Positions 44,988 through 55,063 of a stretch of 64,000 nt of DNA are shown here, piece after piece. Origin of the DNA: Alteromonas sp. KC3 (GTDB lineage Bacteria > Pseudomonadota > Gammaproteobacteria > Enterobacterales > Alteromonadaceae). The stretch is from NCBI RefSeq assembly GCF_016756315.1, contig NZ_AP024235.1, positions 4,092,001-4,156,000 on the forward strand, given 5' to 3'. A program made the translations under genes and the position numbers. Positions within the stretch are counted from its first letter, which is position 1, and each line of letters opens with the position of its first letter. The notes under the pieces are model-generated. The model saw only the letters and a program-made list of their open reading frames with translations, was not told the origin of the DNA and did no database searches.

Positions 44988-46628
44988 TTACAGCTTAGCG
45001 CTGAGCGCTTTAATGGTGTGGTTCAGGGTTTCATCATTCATGCTGTAGTCAACAGGGCAATCAATAATATGAACACCTGGTGTATTCAAACACTTTTCCA
45101 CCATTGGAATCAGTACATCGGTATCATCAACACGCCAACCTTGAGCACCATAACTCTGCGCATATTTAACGAAATTCGGGTTTCCATAATCCAAACCAAA
45201 TTCATCAAACTGCATATTCGCTTGTTTCCACTTTATCATTCCGTACGCATCATCGCGCAAGATGATCACAACAAGGTCGAGCTTAAGCCGCACCGCAGTT
45301 TCAATTTCTTGACTGTTCATCATAAACCCACCATCACCGCATACACTTACCACAGGGACATCAGGTTTGACTAATTTCGCCGCAATCGCTGAGGGCAGCC
45401 CTGCTCCCATAGTTGCGAGCGCATTATCGAGTAACAGAGTATTAGGGTGATATGCGGGATAATTTCGAGCAAACCAAATTTTATACACACCATTATCAAG
45501 TGTCACAATACCGTTGTCGGGCATAACCTTGCGTATGTCTCGTACAAAGCGCTCTGGTAAAATAGGAAAGCGACTGTCATCCTCGGCCTCGGCTCTGTGA
45601 TTGACATAAGCTTCGTGAACATCTTGATAGAAGTCGAGTTTCCAGCCCTCTTGAGGTGTAAGGCCTTCTTTAATTTGCCATATGCTATTGGCAATATCAC
45701 CGACGACTTCTAACTGCGGAAAGTAAACTGGGTCAACTGCAGCAGGCTCAAAATTCACATGAATTACCTGTTTGTCGTTGTGATGCATAAAGAAAGGCGG
45801 CTTCTCGACAACATCGTGCCCTACGTTAATAATAAGGTCTGCGCGCTCGATAGCGCGATGAACGAAGTCACCATCCGATAGTGCGGTATTGCCAGCAAAG
45901 CGCTTGTCGCTCTCGTTTAACACGCCTTTACCCATTTGCGTGGTGACAAATGGAATACAGGTTTTATCAACGAACTCCCTTAGCATTTTTGCCGTCAGCT
46001 TTCTATTTGCACCTGCACCAATAAGTAGCAGTGGCGACTGAGCTTCTTCAATCATAGATATTGCTTGCGCAATAGCTTTATATTCTGCAATTGGCCTGCG
46101 GGAAACGCTCGGCTCAAGTAAATGGGCAGACGTCTGCTCTGCCGCTATATCTTCGGGTAATTCAATATGTACTGCACCAGGTCGCTCCTCGTGAGCTAAA
46201 CGAAATGCTTCTCTCACCGTAGAAGGAATGCGATCGCCACTGACTACTTGCGTCGTAAACTTCGTAATCGGCCTCATCATATCGACGATATCTATGACTT
46301 GAAAGCGGCCTTGTTTGCTGGTCTTTATGGGCTTTTGCCCCGTTATCATCAGCATAGGCATTGCACCTAATTGTGCATAAGCTGCCGGAGTAACTAAGTT
46401 TGTTGCGCCTGGGCCTAGCGTTGATAAGCATACCCCCACCTTACCGGTAAGCCTACCGTAAGTGGCGGCCATAAATCCTGCGCCCTGCTCATGGCGTGTA
46501 AGTACTAATTTGATGGAAGATGAACGGAGTGATTCTAGAAGATCGAGGTTTTCTTCGCCTGGAATACCAAATACATATTCAACACCTTCTGCTTCTAGGG
46601 CTTTTACAAATAGGTCTGACGCTTTCAT
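44988..46628 (-). CDS. Thiamine-diphosphate enzyme, acetolactate synthase large-subunit-like
   Basis: A 546-residue ThDP enzyme annotated by similarity as acetolactate synthase large subunit. N-terminal domain with the activating Glu47 (LTRHEQGAGFMAATYGRLTGK), a central domain (about 190-330), and the C-terminal ThDP/Mg site GDGGFMMNSQEIETA...ILRDDAYG. No ilvN/ilvH regulatory subunit gene is adjacent, unlike biosynthetic ilvBN or ilvIH, so a catabolic acetolactate synthase or another 2-keto-acid decarboxylase is possible. It is in an operon with an aldehyde dehydrogenase, which supports a catabolic role (inference). Confidence 0.82.
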   Translation of the reverse strand: MKASDLFVKALEAEGVEYVFGIPGEENLDLLESLRSSSIKLVLTRHEQGAGFMAATYGRLTGKVGVCLSTLGPGATNLVTPAAYAQLGAMPMLMITGQKPIKTSKQGRFQVIDIVDMMRPITKFTTQVVSGDRIPSTVREAFRLAHEERPGAVHIELPEDIAAEQTSAHLLEPSVSRRPIAEYKAIAQAISMIEEAQSPLLLIGAGANRKLTAKMLREFVDKTCIPFVTTQMGKGVLNESDKRFAGNTALSDGDFVHRAIERADLIINVGHDVVEKPPFFMHHNDKQVIHVNFEPAAVDPVYFPQLEVVGDIANSIWQIKEGLTPQEGWKLDFYQDVHEAYVNHRAEAEDDSRFPILPERFVRDIRKVMPDNGIVTLDNGVYKIWFARNYPAYHPNTLLLDNALATMGAGLPSAIAAKLVKPDVPVVSVCGDGGFMMNSQEIETAVRLKLDLVVIILRDDAYGMIKWKQANMQFDEFGLDYGNPNFVKYAQSYGAQGWRVDDTDVLIPMVEKCLNTPGVHIIDCPVDYSMNDETLNHTIKALSAKL

Positions 46629-46734
46629 TTACTGCACGCTCCTTGTAGAGAGGTAGTTCGATAGAAGTGAACACGCTTTTGTTACGCCTACAGTATAGAA
46701 AACGATTGATAATTTTATGACATTTATTCAGAGG

Positions 46735-47142
46735 TTATCTGTTCTCAGACTCCCATTGCGCTAATTTTTCCTGCGTAGCAGCGTCGACATGAGCCTTGTT
46801 TTCGCTAATCCACCAGCGTTCCATAATCCGCACGTTTTTCTGATTAGCCTTGTAAAAGATATCAGCAATATCGCCAATAAAAGGTATGAAGCCCAAGCCA
46901 AAATCGATAGCTGAGTTCTTAATCATTTGCGCAATGAGCGCTTTAGGCATTCCCATGGACTTGCCAAGCCATACAATTCTCAGTGACACAAACAACATAA
47001 GCGCATCACCTGCCCCGGGAATAAGGCCTACGAGAGAGTCTAACCCCACCCGAATGGGTATAATCGGTAGCTTTACTGCCGTATCAAGTAAGTTAGCCAT
47101 TTTTTGTGCCTTTAGCAGGGCTTTGGGCGCTTTAACGTCCAT
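46735..47142 (-). CDS. DUF4112 family membrane protein
   Basis: A 135-residue protein of unknown function. Two hydrophobic segments with the DUF4112 pattern are clear: IRVGLDSLVGLIPGAGDALM (about 31-50) and IDFGLGFIPFIGDIADIFYKAN (about 78-99), both with Gly-Asp turns. SD GGAAG precedes the ATG. It begins 28 nt after hemH ends on the same strand and may share its transcript. Confidence 0.85.
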   Translation of the reverse strand: MDVKAPKALLKAQKMANLLDTAVKLPIIPIRVGLDSLVGLIPGAGDALMLFVSLRIVWLGKSMGMPKALIAQMIKNSAIDFGLGFIPFIGDIADIFYKANQKNVRIMERWWISENKAHVDAATQEKLAQWESENR

Positions 47143-47170
47143 GTCATTCTTCCTTCATAATGTTCAATGG

Positions 47171-48250
47171 CTACTTGCTGGCTCCCAGTGCTCTTGCAAG
47201 ACCTGCGCGTAATCCATTGTCAGTTTCAACTGTCCAACCGTTAAGGTTTTCTTGGATAATTTCAAACAGTGCATCAATGTGTTCTTTGTCGCTGTTGAGC
47301 GCCTCAATGTATTCGTAGCGCTCCCCGCCTGCTTCCATAAAGTACTCGCGATTCTCTTCACCAATTTCTTCAATGGTTTCAAGGCAATCGGCAGAAAAAC
47401 CGGGGCACATGACCTGAATGGATTTGACCCCTTTCTCAGGCAGCCCTTTTAGGGTTTCATCGGTATAAGGTTTTAACCACTCTTCCCGCCCAAAGCGCGA
47501 TTGGAATGTTGTCATATACTCGTCGTGACTTAGCCCTAACTTTTCCGCTAGCAAGCGAGATGTTTTGTGGCACTCACAGTGATACGGGTCGCCGTTCATC
47601 AAGTAGCGTTTTGGTATGCCATGGTAAGACAAAATAAGCTTATCAGCCCGTCCATGTGCTTCCCAATGTGCTTTCACTTTATTTGCCAGCGCGCTGATAA
47701 AGCTTTCTCTGTCATTATAGTGATTAACAAAGCGAAGCTCTGGTAGCCAGCGACGTGACGTAAAGTCTTTGGCGATGGCATCGAACGTTGAGCCTGTCGT
47801 TGAAGCGCTGTATTGAGGGTATAGAGGTAATACAACTAACTTACGCACGCCTTGAGATAACATATTGTCGAGAACATCGGAAATGGCAGGTTTGCCATAG
47901 CGCATAGCAAAGTCAACAACCACATCATCACCATAAGTGGCTTTACAGCGCTCAGCGATTGCACTGGCTTGCGCTTTGGTAATTGCCATCAATGGCGACC
48001 CCTCGTCAGTCCAGACGGTCGAATAAGCATGAGCAGAACGCTTAGGACGTATATTGAGAATGATCATATTTAGCACAAACCACCAAATGGCTCTTGGTAC
48101 TTCAACAACCCGTGGATCAGAAAGAAACTCTTTTAAATACGGGCGCAACGCCTGTTTAGTTGGCGCCTCTGGTGTACCCAAATTAGTAACCAATACACCT
48201 ATTTTGTCTGCCTGACCGTGGGAGAACCCTTTGTTAGATTTATATTTCAT
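47171..48250 (-). CDS. hemH: Ferrochelatase
   Basis: HemH inserts Fe2+ into protoporphyrin IX, the last step of heme synthesis. The 359 residues (a little longer than E. coli HemH) contain NLGTPEAPT at the start, the catalytic His in LILSYHGIPKRYL, and CPGFSADCLETIEEI near the C-terminus. FNHY-type region: LRFVNHYNDRESFI. The terminal ~30 residues are an extension of unclear role. No Fur box was recognised upstream. Confidence 0.95.
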   Translation of the reverse strand: MKYKSNKGFSHGQADKIGVLVTNLGTPEAPTKQALRPYLKEFLSDPRVVEVPRAIWWFVLNMIILNIRPKRSAHAYSTVWTDEGSPLMAITKAQASAIAERCKATYGDDVVVDFAMRYGKPAISDVLDNMLSQGVRKLVVLPLYPQYSASTTGSTFDAIAKDFTSRRWLPELRFVNHYNDRESFISALANKVKAHWEAHGRADKLILSYHGIPKRYLMNGDPYHCECHKTSRLLAEKLGLSHDEYMTTFQSRFGREEWLKPYTDETLKGLPEKGVKSIQVMCPGFSADCLETIEEIGEENREYFMEAGGERYEYIEALNSDKEHIDALFEIIQENLNGWTVETDNGLRAGLARALGASK

Positions 48251-48433
48251 TGAAAACTGATTCCGAGAAGTACTACGCTGTGAATTAGCTTTATTACTTT
48301 ATCTGTTATAAGTAACGCTTTAATAAGTAATAGTATACTGAAATACCACGACTTATGATCTTTTACACGGCGAAAATAAAGCGATTGCAACGTACAAATG
48401 AAGCGATTAGCCACTGGGTGCTTTCACAAAAAA

Positions 48434-48468
48434 CAAAAAAAGGCGGTGGTTACTCAACCACCGCCTTT
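48434..48468 (-). terminator. Terminator of the AbgT transporter gene
   Basis: A 13-bp stem AAAGGCGGTGGTT/AACCACCGCCTTT with a four-base loop, then a T7 run on the minus strand. Confidence 0.9.
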
Positions 48469-48494
48469 CGCGTGTCACTATAAGTGTTGTGTAA

Positions 48495-50096
48495 TTAAGG
48501 CTGGTAATAGGTCGCCGCGCCTGGGCCAACTGGCATGCCTAGCAGGAATACCCAGATGTAGAACAACAATGTCCATCCGACGATAAAGACCATCGAGTAC
48601 GGCAACATCATTGCGATTAAGGTGCCCATTCCCAAGTCTTTTTTGTAACGGGCGGCCATGGCAAGGATAAGACCGAAGTAACTCATCATAGGAGCAATTA
48701 CGTTCGTTACTGAGTCACCAATACGATACGCAGCTTGTATTACCTCAGGTGCATACCCAATCAGCATAAGCATAGGCACGAAAATTGGTGCGGTTACGGC
48801 CCACTGTGCCGATGCACTACCTAAAGATAAATTGACAACGCCGCACATCAAGATAAACAAGATAAACACAGCTGGACCATCCAGACCGGCAGCTTGTAGT
48901 AACGCAGCGCCTTTTACCGCAAGCACGGTACCTAGGTTAGTCCATTTGAAAAACGCCACGAACTGCGCCGCAAAAAATACCAAGGTGATATAAAGACCCA
49001 TTGCGCCCATGCTTTTCGACATGGCATTAATGATGTCTTTATCGTTCTTCATTGAACCGGTGACTTTACCGTAAACAAAACCGGGAATGGCAAACGTGAT
49101 GAAAATGAACGCAACAATCCCCTTCAAGAAAGGAGAGCCGGCAACTTCACCCGTTTCTGGATGACGTAAAATACCATTTTCTGGCACCACAGTAAGTGCT
49201 AGTACCGCACACACTAATGCAAAAGAAATACCTGCCCAGCGCAACCCTTTTTTCTCGACATCAGTGGGTGCATCCATTGACTGATTACCCAAATCGACCG
49301 ATGCTTCTGATGCGTCGAATTTACCGAGGCGCGGTTCCACCACTTTCTCCGTAACCAGCGCTCCCATGGTCGCAATTACGAATGTGCTGATAAACATAAA
49401 GTACCAGTTCACCTCAGGACCCACTACATAATCGGGGTCTATCATGTGTGCAGCGGCTTCCGTAATACCCGACAGCAATGGGTCTACAGTTCCGAGTAGT
49501 AAGTTTGCGCTGTAACCTGCTGATACGCCGGCAAAGGCAGCTGCGAGACCCGCTAACGGATGTCGACCCAGCGAATGAAAGATCATTGCAGCCAGTGGAA
49601 TGAGTACCACATAACCGAGTTCTGATGCGGTATTAGAGACAATACCTGCAAATACGATGGCAAAAGTTACAGCACGCTGAGAGGCATTCATTACTAATGC
49701 CCGCATAGCGGCAGATAACAGGCCAGAATGCTCAGCGACTGACACACCTAATAAGGCAACCAATACGGTCCCTAAAGGTGCGAACCCAGTGAAGTTAGTC
49801 ACAAGACCAGTCACTATCCGTTGCAAGCCTTCAGCACTCATCAAAGAAATAACTTCAATCATGCCATCGGCTTCTCTGCCTTTTGCCCCTACAGGACGAG
49901 GATCTGCAACCGCGATATCGAAGTAACCTAAAATACCGCTTAGCACTACAATGAACACGGCTAATAGCGCAAACAATGTCACTGGGTGAGGTAGTAAGTT
50001 CCCTAAAAATTCAACCGTAGCGAGAAATCGCGAGAATAAACCACCCTTTCCGCCGTTACTGTCGGCAGAAACTGTATTTGTGTTTTCCGTTGTCAA
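48495..50096 (-). CDS. AbgT family transporter
   Basis: A 533-residue inner-membrane protein of the AbgT family. E. coli AbgT imports p-aminobenzoyl-glutamate, and other members export sulfonamides. Family signs: GNLLPHPVTLFALLA, GFAPLGTVLVALLGVSVAEHSGL, GIVSNTASELGYVVLIPLAA and the C-terminal GDSVTNVIAPMMSYFGL. The start is TTG 50096 with AGAGGGA in front. No abgAB hydrolase genes are adjacent, so the substrate is open. Confidence 0.9.
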   Translation of the reverse strand: MTTENTNTVSADSNGGKGGLFSRFLATVEFLGNLLPHPVTLFALLAVFIVVLSGILGYFDIAVADPRPVGAKGREADGMIEVISLMSAEGLQRIVTGLVTNFTGFAPLGTVLVALLGVSVAEHSGLLSAAMRALVMNASQRAVTFAIVFAGIVSNTASELGYVVLIPLAAMIFHSLGRHPLAGLAAAFAGVSAGYSANLLLGTVDPLLSGITEAAAHMIDPDYVVGPEVNWYFMFISTFVIATMGALVTEKVVEPRLGKFDASEASVDLGNQSMDAPTDVEKKGLRWAGISFALVCAVLALTVVPENGILRHPETGEVAGSPFLKGIVAFIFITFAIPGFVYGKVTGSMKNDKDIINAMSKSMGAMGLYITLVFFAAQFVAFFKWTNLGTVLAVKGAALLQAAGLDGPAVFILFILMCGVVNLSLGSASAQWAVTAPIFVPMLMLIGYAPEVIQAAYRIGDSVTNVIAPMMSYFGLILAMAARYKKDLGMGTLIAMMLPYSMVFIVGWTLLFYIWVFLLGMPVGPGAATYYQP

Positions 50097-50332
50097 AATT
50101 TTCCCTCTGTCGTTTTTTTAGCACCTACATCATCGACTCACTAGCTGGGAAGGCTGTGTCTTCGTACAAACAGTGGTGCATCTTTTATCGTAAATTCGAT
50201 GGTATTTTACCCGATTTCATTCAATTTTGGCAGTCAAAGGGTGAAATGAAACAGTATCTCTTGTTACCCTTTCTTATCCTAACCCTCTCTTTTACTCATA
50301 AAAACAGTAACTTAACAAGAAATGACAGATAC

Positions 50333-50362
50333 AAAAAAGCCAGTCATAAAGACTGGCTTTTT
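50333..50362 (-). terminator. Terminator of the hfl cluster
   Basis: A 12-bp stem AAAAAGCCAGTC/GACTGGCTTTTT with loop ATAAA and T tracts on both strands, 23 nt after the hflC stop. It ends the nnr...hflC transcript. Confidence 0.88.
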
Positions 50363-50385
50363 GAAATTTACGTGCACAAATGCAA

Positions 50386-51267
50386 TTAATTGCCTTTTGA
50401 CTGATTCATATACTTAAAGAATTCACTGTCAGGTGCAATAACCATCACGTCTTGCTTACTATTAAAGCTCTTCTTGTAGGCATCCATACTGCGAAGGAAG
50501 CTATAAAAATCAGCGTTTTTAGAGTATGCATCTGCGTATATCTGTGCTGCAAGTGCATCACCTTCACCGCGAAGTTGTCGAGCATTACGCTCTGCATCAG
50601 CAAGCATAACCGTTACTTTTGCATCGATATTTGCGCGAATAACCTCTGCTTGCTCTTGGCCTTCTGAACGGTGTTCACGCGCCACACCGGCGCGCTCTGC
50701 GCGCATACGCTGGAATATTGAATTACTCACCTCTGTTGGTAAGTTAATTTGCTTAACGCGAACGTCTACAATTTCAATGCCCAGTTCATCAGACGAGGTC
50801 GCCGCTTGCTCCATTGCTTGGTTCATCAATGCAGAACGCTCACCAGACACAATTTGTGCAATGGTGCGAGTACCGAATTCTGAACGCAAACCATTGTTTA
50901 CTTTCTGCTTTAACAAGGCTTCAGCCTGAAGTTTGTTGCCGCCGGTAGACAAGTAGTAACGCGCAAAATCATCTATACGCCATTTTACGTAAGAGTCGAC
51001 AATAAGGTCTTTTTTCTCGCTGGTAACAAAGCGATCTGGAGTTCCATCCAACGTCTGAATACGTGCATCTAACACACGTACCGAATCAATAAACGGCAAT
51101 TTAAAGTGAAGACCAGGTGTGAACACTTTCGTGTCGCCCGTTTCGTTATCACGCTGCACTTTACCAAATTGAATAACAATGGCACGCTCACCTTCTTTCA
51201 CTGCAAACAAAGAGCCTGAAGCAAGTAAAACAAGAAGAACTGCTGCTGCAATAAGTAAATTCTTCAT
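50386..51267 (-). CDS. hflC: FtsH modulator HflC
   Basis: HflC forms with HflK a large cage around the membrane protease FtsH and controls its activity on membrane proteins. The 293 residues have an N-terminal membrane anchor (about 4-21), the SPFH/band-7 domain (EGERAIVIQFGKVQR onward) and a helical C-terminal part (RMRAERAGVAREHRSEGQEQAEVIRA). It starts 6 nt after hflK ends. Confidence 0.96.
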   Translation of the reverse strand: MKNLLIAAAVLLVLLASGSLFAVKEGERAIVIQFGKVQRDNETGDTKVFTPGLHFKLPFIDSVRVLDARIQTLDGTPDRFVTSEKKDLIVDSYVKWRIDDFARYYLSTGGNKLQAEALLKQKVNNGLRSEFGTRTIAQIVSGERSALMNQAMEQAATSSDELGIEIVDVRVKQINLPTEVSNSIFQRMRAERAGVAREHRSEGQEQAEVIRANIDAKVTVMLADAERNARQLRGEGDALAAQIYADAYSKNADFYSFLRSMDAYKKSFNSKQDVMVIAPDSEFFKYMNQSKGN

Positions 51268-51273
51268 AGCTAA

Positions 51274-52425
51274 TTATCTCCCCTCTCTGAAGCTATCACC
51301 GCGTAGACCCGATGATGGTGACGAATTGCGGCTTCGACCAGAAACGTCAGTCACTGGGTCTTGAAGCCCTTCTAGGGTATTGCGAGAGCGGGTAGTCGTA
51401 TTTGATTGTTGACGTTCCATTATCTTATCTAATGGAAGATACATCATATTGTTGCCGCCTTTGCTATCCACCAAAATTTTGCTGGTGCTGCCTAATACTT
51501 CTTCCATCGTCTCAAGGTAAATACGGTCGCGAGTTACTTGCGGCGCTCTCTCATACTGTGGCAGAAGTTCATCAAAGCGGGCTACTTCACCTTGCGCTTC
51601 AAGTGTTACGCGCTCTTTATACGCTTGTGCTTCTTCGTTCATGCGATTGACCTGACCACGTGCACGCGGCTCAATCTCTCTGGCATACGCTTCAGCTTCG
51701 CGGATAAATCGCTGCTCATCTTCTTGGGCAGCAATGGCATCATCAAACGCGTCTTTCACCTGCTCAGGTGGGCGTGCGTCACGGAAGTTCATGTCGATAA
51801 TAGAAACCCCCATGTCATATGGTTCAATGATGGCTTGAAGCTCTTCCCAAACACGTTGACGGGTCACCTCACGTCCATCAGTAAGTACGTCATCCATTTT
51901 TGAATGACCCACTACATAACGTATCGCACTATCTAGTGATTGGCTAAGGCTCTGCTCTGGGCTTTCTACAGCAAACGTCCAGCGGTATGGATCAACAACA
52001 CGGTACTGCATTTCCATTTGCACACTAACGACGTTTTCATCTTCGGTAAGCATTGAACCCGATGAAGACTGATCGCGAATAGACTGCACATCCACAGGAA
52101 TCACAGTATCTACAAACGTAGGAGCCCAACGAAGACCTGGTTCAACTTGTTGGTGGTATTCGCCAAATCGCAACACTACGCCACGCTCGGCTTCGCGGAT
52201 GGTGTAAAAACCGCTAACACCCCAAATGACAATAAGCAAGACTACAAGAATACCAGCCCCGATACCGCTTAGGCTTTTACCTGAGCCATTACCGTTACCG
52301 CCAGACTTACCAAACTTGCCGAACAAGTTTTTAAATACATCGTCTAAATCAGGGGGACCTTGCTCTTTCCCACCGCGATTTTTCCACGGGTCATTATTAT
52401 TGCCACCCGGCTCATTCCAAGCCAT
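51274..52425 (-). CDS. hflK: FtsH modulator HflK
   Basis: Partner of HflC. The 383 residues begin with a Gly/Asn-rich cytoplasmic tail (MAWNEPGGNNNDPWKNRGG), then one membrane helix (about 52-72), the band-7 domain from YTIREAERGVVLRFGEY, and a coiled C-terminal region (AQAYKERVTLEAQGEVARFDEL). The last ~40 residues are Ser/Arg-rich and flexible. Order hflX-hflK-hflC as in E. coli. Confidence 0.96.
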   Translation of the reverse strand: MAWNEPGGNNNDPWKNRGGKEQGPPDLDDVFKNLFGKFGKSGGNGNGSGKSLSGIGAGILVVLLIVIWGVSGFYTIREAERGVVLRFGEYHQQVEPGLRWAPTFVDTVIPVDVQSIRDQSSSGSMLTEDENVVSVQMEMQYRVVDPYRWTFAVESPEQSLSQSLDSAIRYVVGHSKMDDVLTDGREVTRQRVWEELQAIIEPYDMGVSIIDMNFRDARPPEQVKDAFDDAIAAQEDEQRFIREAEAYAREIEPRARGQVNRMNEEAQAYKERVTLEAQGEVARFDELLPQYERAPQVTRDRIYLETMEEVLGSTSKILVDSKGGNNMMYLPLDKIMERQQSNTTTRSRNTLEGLQDPVTDVSGRSRNSSPSSGLRGDSFREGR

Positions 52426-52492
52426 GCTGATACTCCATAGATTACTGTTATATTTTTTGAATTACGCAACCATTACCTAGGTCTAGCCTAGA

Positions 52493-53782
52493 CTAATGTC
52501 GCACAACATACTCTGATATTCCGTTTTCCAGACGTTTTTCAAGTCTGTTCCAGTCGGCTGTAGGCATTCTGACATCAACTACCCAGTCACCCTGACTGTC
52601 GTATTCTTCACTTGCTATACAGTTTAGCTCGTACAACACACCACGTATTCGACTTTGGGCTGGCGGAATCTTCAACGTGTAATTAACCATGCTTTTACCG
52701 AGACATTCGGTCAACGCTTGGCTCAACAACTCAGAGCCTTCTCCTGTTTGCGCAGATAGCCACACACGAACAGGCATGCCCTCGTCATTTCTTTCTATAC
52801 GTGGATTAACATCGTCCAGTTTATCAATCTTATTACAGATTAGTAATTGTTGTATCTCTGAAGCGTCAATTTCTTCAAGAACATCGTTCACTTCATCCAT
52901 TGTCTCGCGATATTTCGCATCTGCAATGTCGACAACATGTAGCAAAAGGTCGGCCTCTTGGGTTTCTTGAAGCGTTGCCTTAAACGCAGCCACAAGATCA
53001 TGAGGAAGATGTCGAATAAAACCTACAGTGTCAGCCAAAATGGCTGGCCCAACGTCTTTTAATTCGATTTTGCGTAATGTAGGGTCAAGAGTTGCAAACA
53101 ACTGATCAGCTGCATAAACGTGAGAATCGGTAATGGTGTTAAACAACGTTGATTTACCCGCGTTCGTATAGCCAACTAAGGATACCGTAGGAATTTCAGC
53201 ACGCTTACGCGAACGACGACCTTGTTCGCGCTGCTTCTGTACCTTCTCCAAACGACGAAGAATGGCTTTGATACGCCCTCGAAGTAATCGACGGTCTGTT
53301 TCTAGCTGCGTTTCACCAGGACCACGAAGACCAATCCCCCCTTTTTGACGCTCAAGGTGGGTCCATCCTCTGATGAGACGCGTTGAGATATGCCTCAACT
53401 GAGCCAGTTCGACTTGAAGCTTACCCTCATGCGTTCTCGCTCGCTGAGCGAAAATGTCTAAGATAAGCCCCGTGCGATCTAACACTCGGCATTTACACAC
53501 GGCTTCTAGATTACGCTCCTGCGAGGGAGAGAGCGCGTGGTTAAAAATAACAACATTGGCATCGTGTGCCTTTACAGCAGCTGCTATTTCCTCTGCCTTA
53601 CCTGAACCAACAAAGAACTTGGCATGCGGTGCACTGCGTGACGTTGTAATCACTTCAACCGCATCAACCCCAGCAGAAGACACAAGAAGTTCAAGCTCAC
53701 TTAAGTCTTCTTTACTGTTCTCGTCGGAAAAATTTACATGAACAAGTACAGCCTGTTCACCGGCTTCATAACGGTCAAACAA
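52493..53782 (-). CDS. hflX: Ribosome-associated GTPase HflX
   Basis: HflX splits stalled or heat-damaged ribosomes. The 429 residues have an N-terminal HflX domain (about 15-190, with GGIGLRGPGETQLETDRR) and a G domain: G1 GYTNAGKST, G3 DTVGFIRHLP, G4 NKID. A C-terminal domain follows. The start is TTG 53782 with AAGG upstream, 17 nt after hfq, so it is co-transcribed with hfq. Confidence 0.95.
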   Translation of the reverse strand: MFDRYEAGEQAVLVHVNFSDENSKEDLSELELLVSSAGVDAVEVITTSRSAPHAKFFVGSGKAEEIAAAVKAHDANVVIFNHALSPSQERNLEAVCKCRVLDRTGLILDIFAQRARTHEGKLQVELAQLRHISTRLIRGWTHLERQKGGIGLRGPGETQLETDRRLLRGRIKAILRRLEKVQKQREQGRRSRKRAEIPTVSLVGYTNAGKSTLFNTITDSHVYAADQLFATLDPTLRKIELKDVGPAILADTVGFIRHLPHDLVAAFKATLQETQEADLLLHVVDIADAKYRETMDEVNDVLEEIDASEIQQLLICNKIDKLDDVNPRIERNDEGMPVRVWLSAQTGEGSELLSQALTECLGKSMVNYTLKIPPAQSRIRGVLYELNCIASEEYDSQGDWVVDVRMPTADWNRLEKRLENGISEYVVRH

Positions 53783-53799
53783 GCGCGTTACCTTTTAAT

Positions 53800-54048
53800 T
53801 TATTCACCTTTAGTATTTTCAGAATCTCCTGCACTTGGCATGGTAATAGCGCGCGCTGGTACCACTGTAGAAATTGCATGCTTGTACACCATTTGGCTTA
53901 CCGTGTTCTTCAGTAGAATGACGAATTGGTCGAAAGACTCAACTTGTCCCTGAAGTTTAATACCGTTTACCAGATAAATTGATACTGGAATACGTTCCTT
54001 ACGCAAAGCGTTTAAGAATGGGTCTTGTAAAGATTGCCCTTTAGCCAT
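53800..54048 (-). CDS. hfq: RNA chaperone Hfq
   Basis: Hfq forms a hexameric ring that binds U-rich 3' ends of small RNAs and A-rich mRNA sites. The 82 residues carry Sm1 ([36 protein letters not shown]) and Sm2 ([12 protein letters not shown]) and a short acidic tail. The C-terminal tail is shorter than in E. coli (102 residues). It lies between miaA and hflX as in E. coli. Confidence 0.98.
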   Translation of the reverse strand: MAKGQSLQDPFLNALRKERIPVSIYLVNGIKLQGQVESFDQFVILLKNTVSQMVYKHAISTVVPARAITMPSAGDSENTKGE

Positions 54049-54126
54049 TTGATATCCTTAGTTTTTATTATTCGCGGCGGCCCTTACACCACCACTGCAC
54101 GTCTAATGTATACCACACTCCAACAT

Positions 54127-55062
54127 TTAAAGTGTGACTTTCGCTGTAATTTTAGTCAAATTATCGTTAGCAAATGTGTCTAGCCAAGTAACGTTCTCCC
54201 AGCCCCTTAACCACGTGAGCTGACGTTTCGCGAGTTGGCGGGTTGCAATAATGCCGCGTTCACGCATCTCTGCATACGACAACTCTCCGTCTAAGTACTG
54301 CCACATTTGTCTATAACCCACAGAACGTATAGAAGGTAAATCTTGGTGAAGATCACTCCGTTCGTAGAGTTCTTGTACTTCTTGCTCAAACCCTTGCTTC
54401 AACATGATGTCGAAGCGCTCGGCAATACGCTTATGCAATACGGCTCTGTCTTGCGGTGCAATTGCAAATTGAGCGATATTATACGGGCATCTTTCACCTT
54501 GCTGCTGTTGCCAGTCGGTCAAGGTCTTACCCGTAGAGCGGAACACCTCAAGCGCTCGTGTAATACGCTGTGGATCATTAGGGTGAATTCTCTCACCACT
54601 AACAGGGTCAACACGACACAATTCGTCATGTAATTTGTCCCATCCCTCGCGTAATGCCTGCTCGTTGATTGCTTCTCGCAATGCCTCATCCGACTTAGGT
54701 AGTGGCGAAATTCCATTTATCAAGGCATTAAAGTACATCATTGTGCCACCCGCCAAGATTGGTTGCCTTCCTCTTTCGAAGATTTCACCAATTAACTTAT
54801 TGGTATCGTTGACAAATTGCGACACAGAGTAACTCTCTGCAGGATCGATTATATCGATCAAATGATGTACAACTCCAGCTTGTTCCTCGACTGTCGGCTT
54901 CGCAGTACCGATATCCATACCTTTATAAACAAGGGCCGAATCGACACTAATAATCTCACTGTCTACCTGCTTAGCAATATCTAGTGCCAGATCTGTTTTA
55001 CCCGATGCGGTAGGGCCCATAATTGCTATCACAGGCGATGCAGAATTTATGCCACTAGACAT
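54127..55062 (-). CDS. miaA: tRNA dimethylallyltransferase MiaA
   Basis: MiaA adds dimethylallyl to A37 of tRNAs reading U-starting codons. The 311 residues include the P-loop GPTASGKT (about 14-21), [18 protein letters not shown], the [18 protein letters not shown] region, and the C-terminal [13 protein letters not shown]. The start is ATG 55062 with GGGGAG in front; a frame to 55200 lies inside mutL. Only 1 nt separates it from the mutL stop, so coupling is likely. Confidence 0.96.
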   Translation of the reverse strand: MSSGINSASPVIAIMGPTASGKTDLALDIAKQVDSEIISVDSALVYKGMDIGTAKPTVEEQAGVVHHLIDIIDPAESYSVSQFVNDTNKLIGEIFERGRQPILAGGTMMYFNALINGISPLPKSDEALREAINEQALREGWDKLHDELCRVDPVSGERIHPNDPQRITRALEVFRSTGKTLTDWQQQQGERCPYNIAQFAIAPQDRAVLHKRIAERFDIMLKQGFEQEVQELYERSDLHQDLPSIRSVGYRQMWQYLDGELSYAEMRERGIIATRQLAKRQLTWLRGWENVTWLDTFANDNLTKITAKVTL

Positions 55063-55063
55063 A

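Noticed and set aside
50097..50385. Possible small gene (about 100 codons, plus strand) between hflC and the AbgT gene
   Set aside because: The frame has no SD or family likeness and runs through the hfl terminator; the stretch only holds the AbgT leader and a weak AAAGGGT/ACCCTTT inverted repeat.
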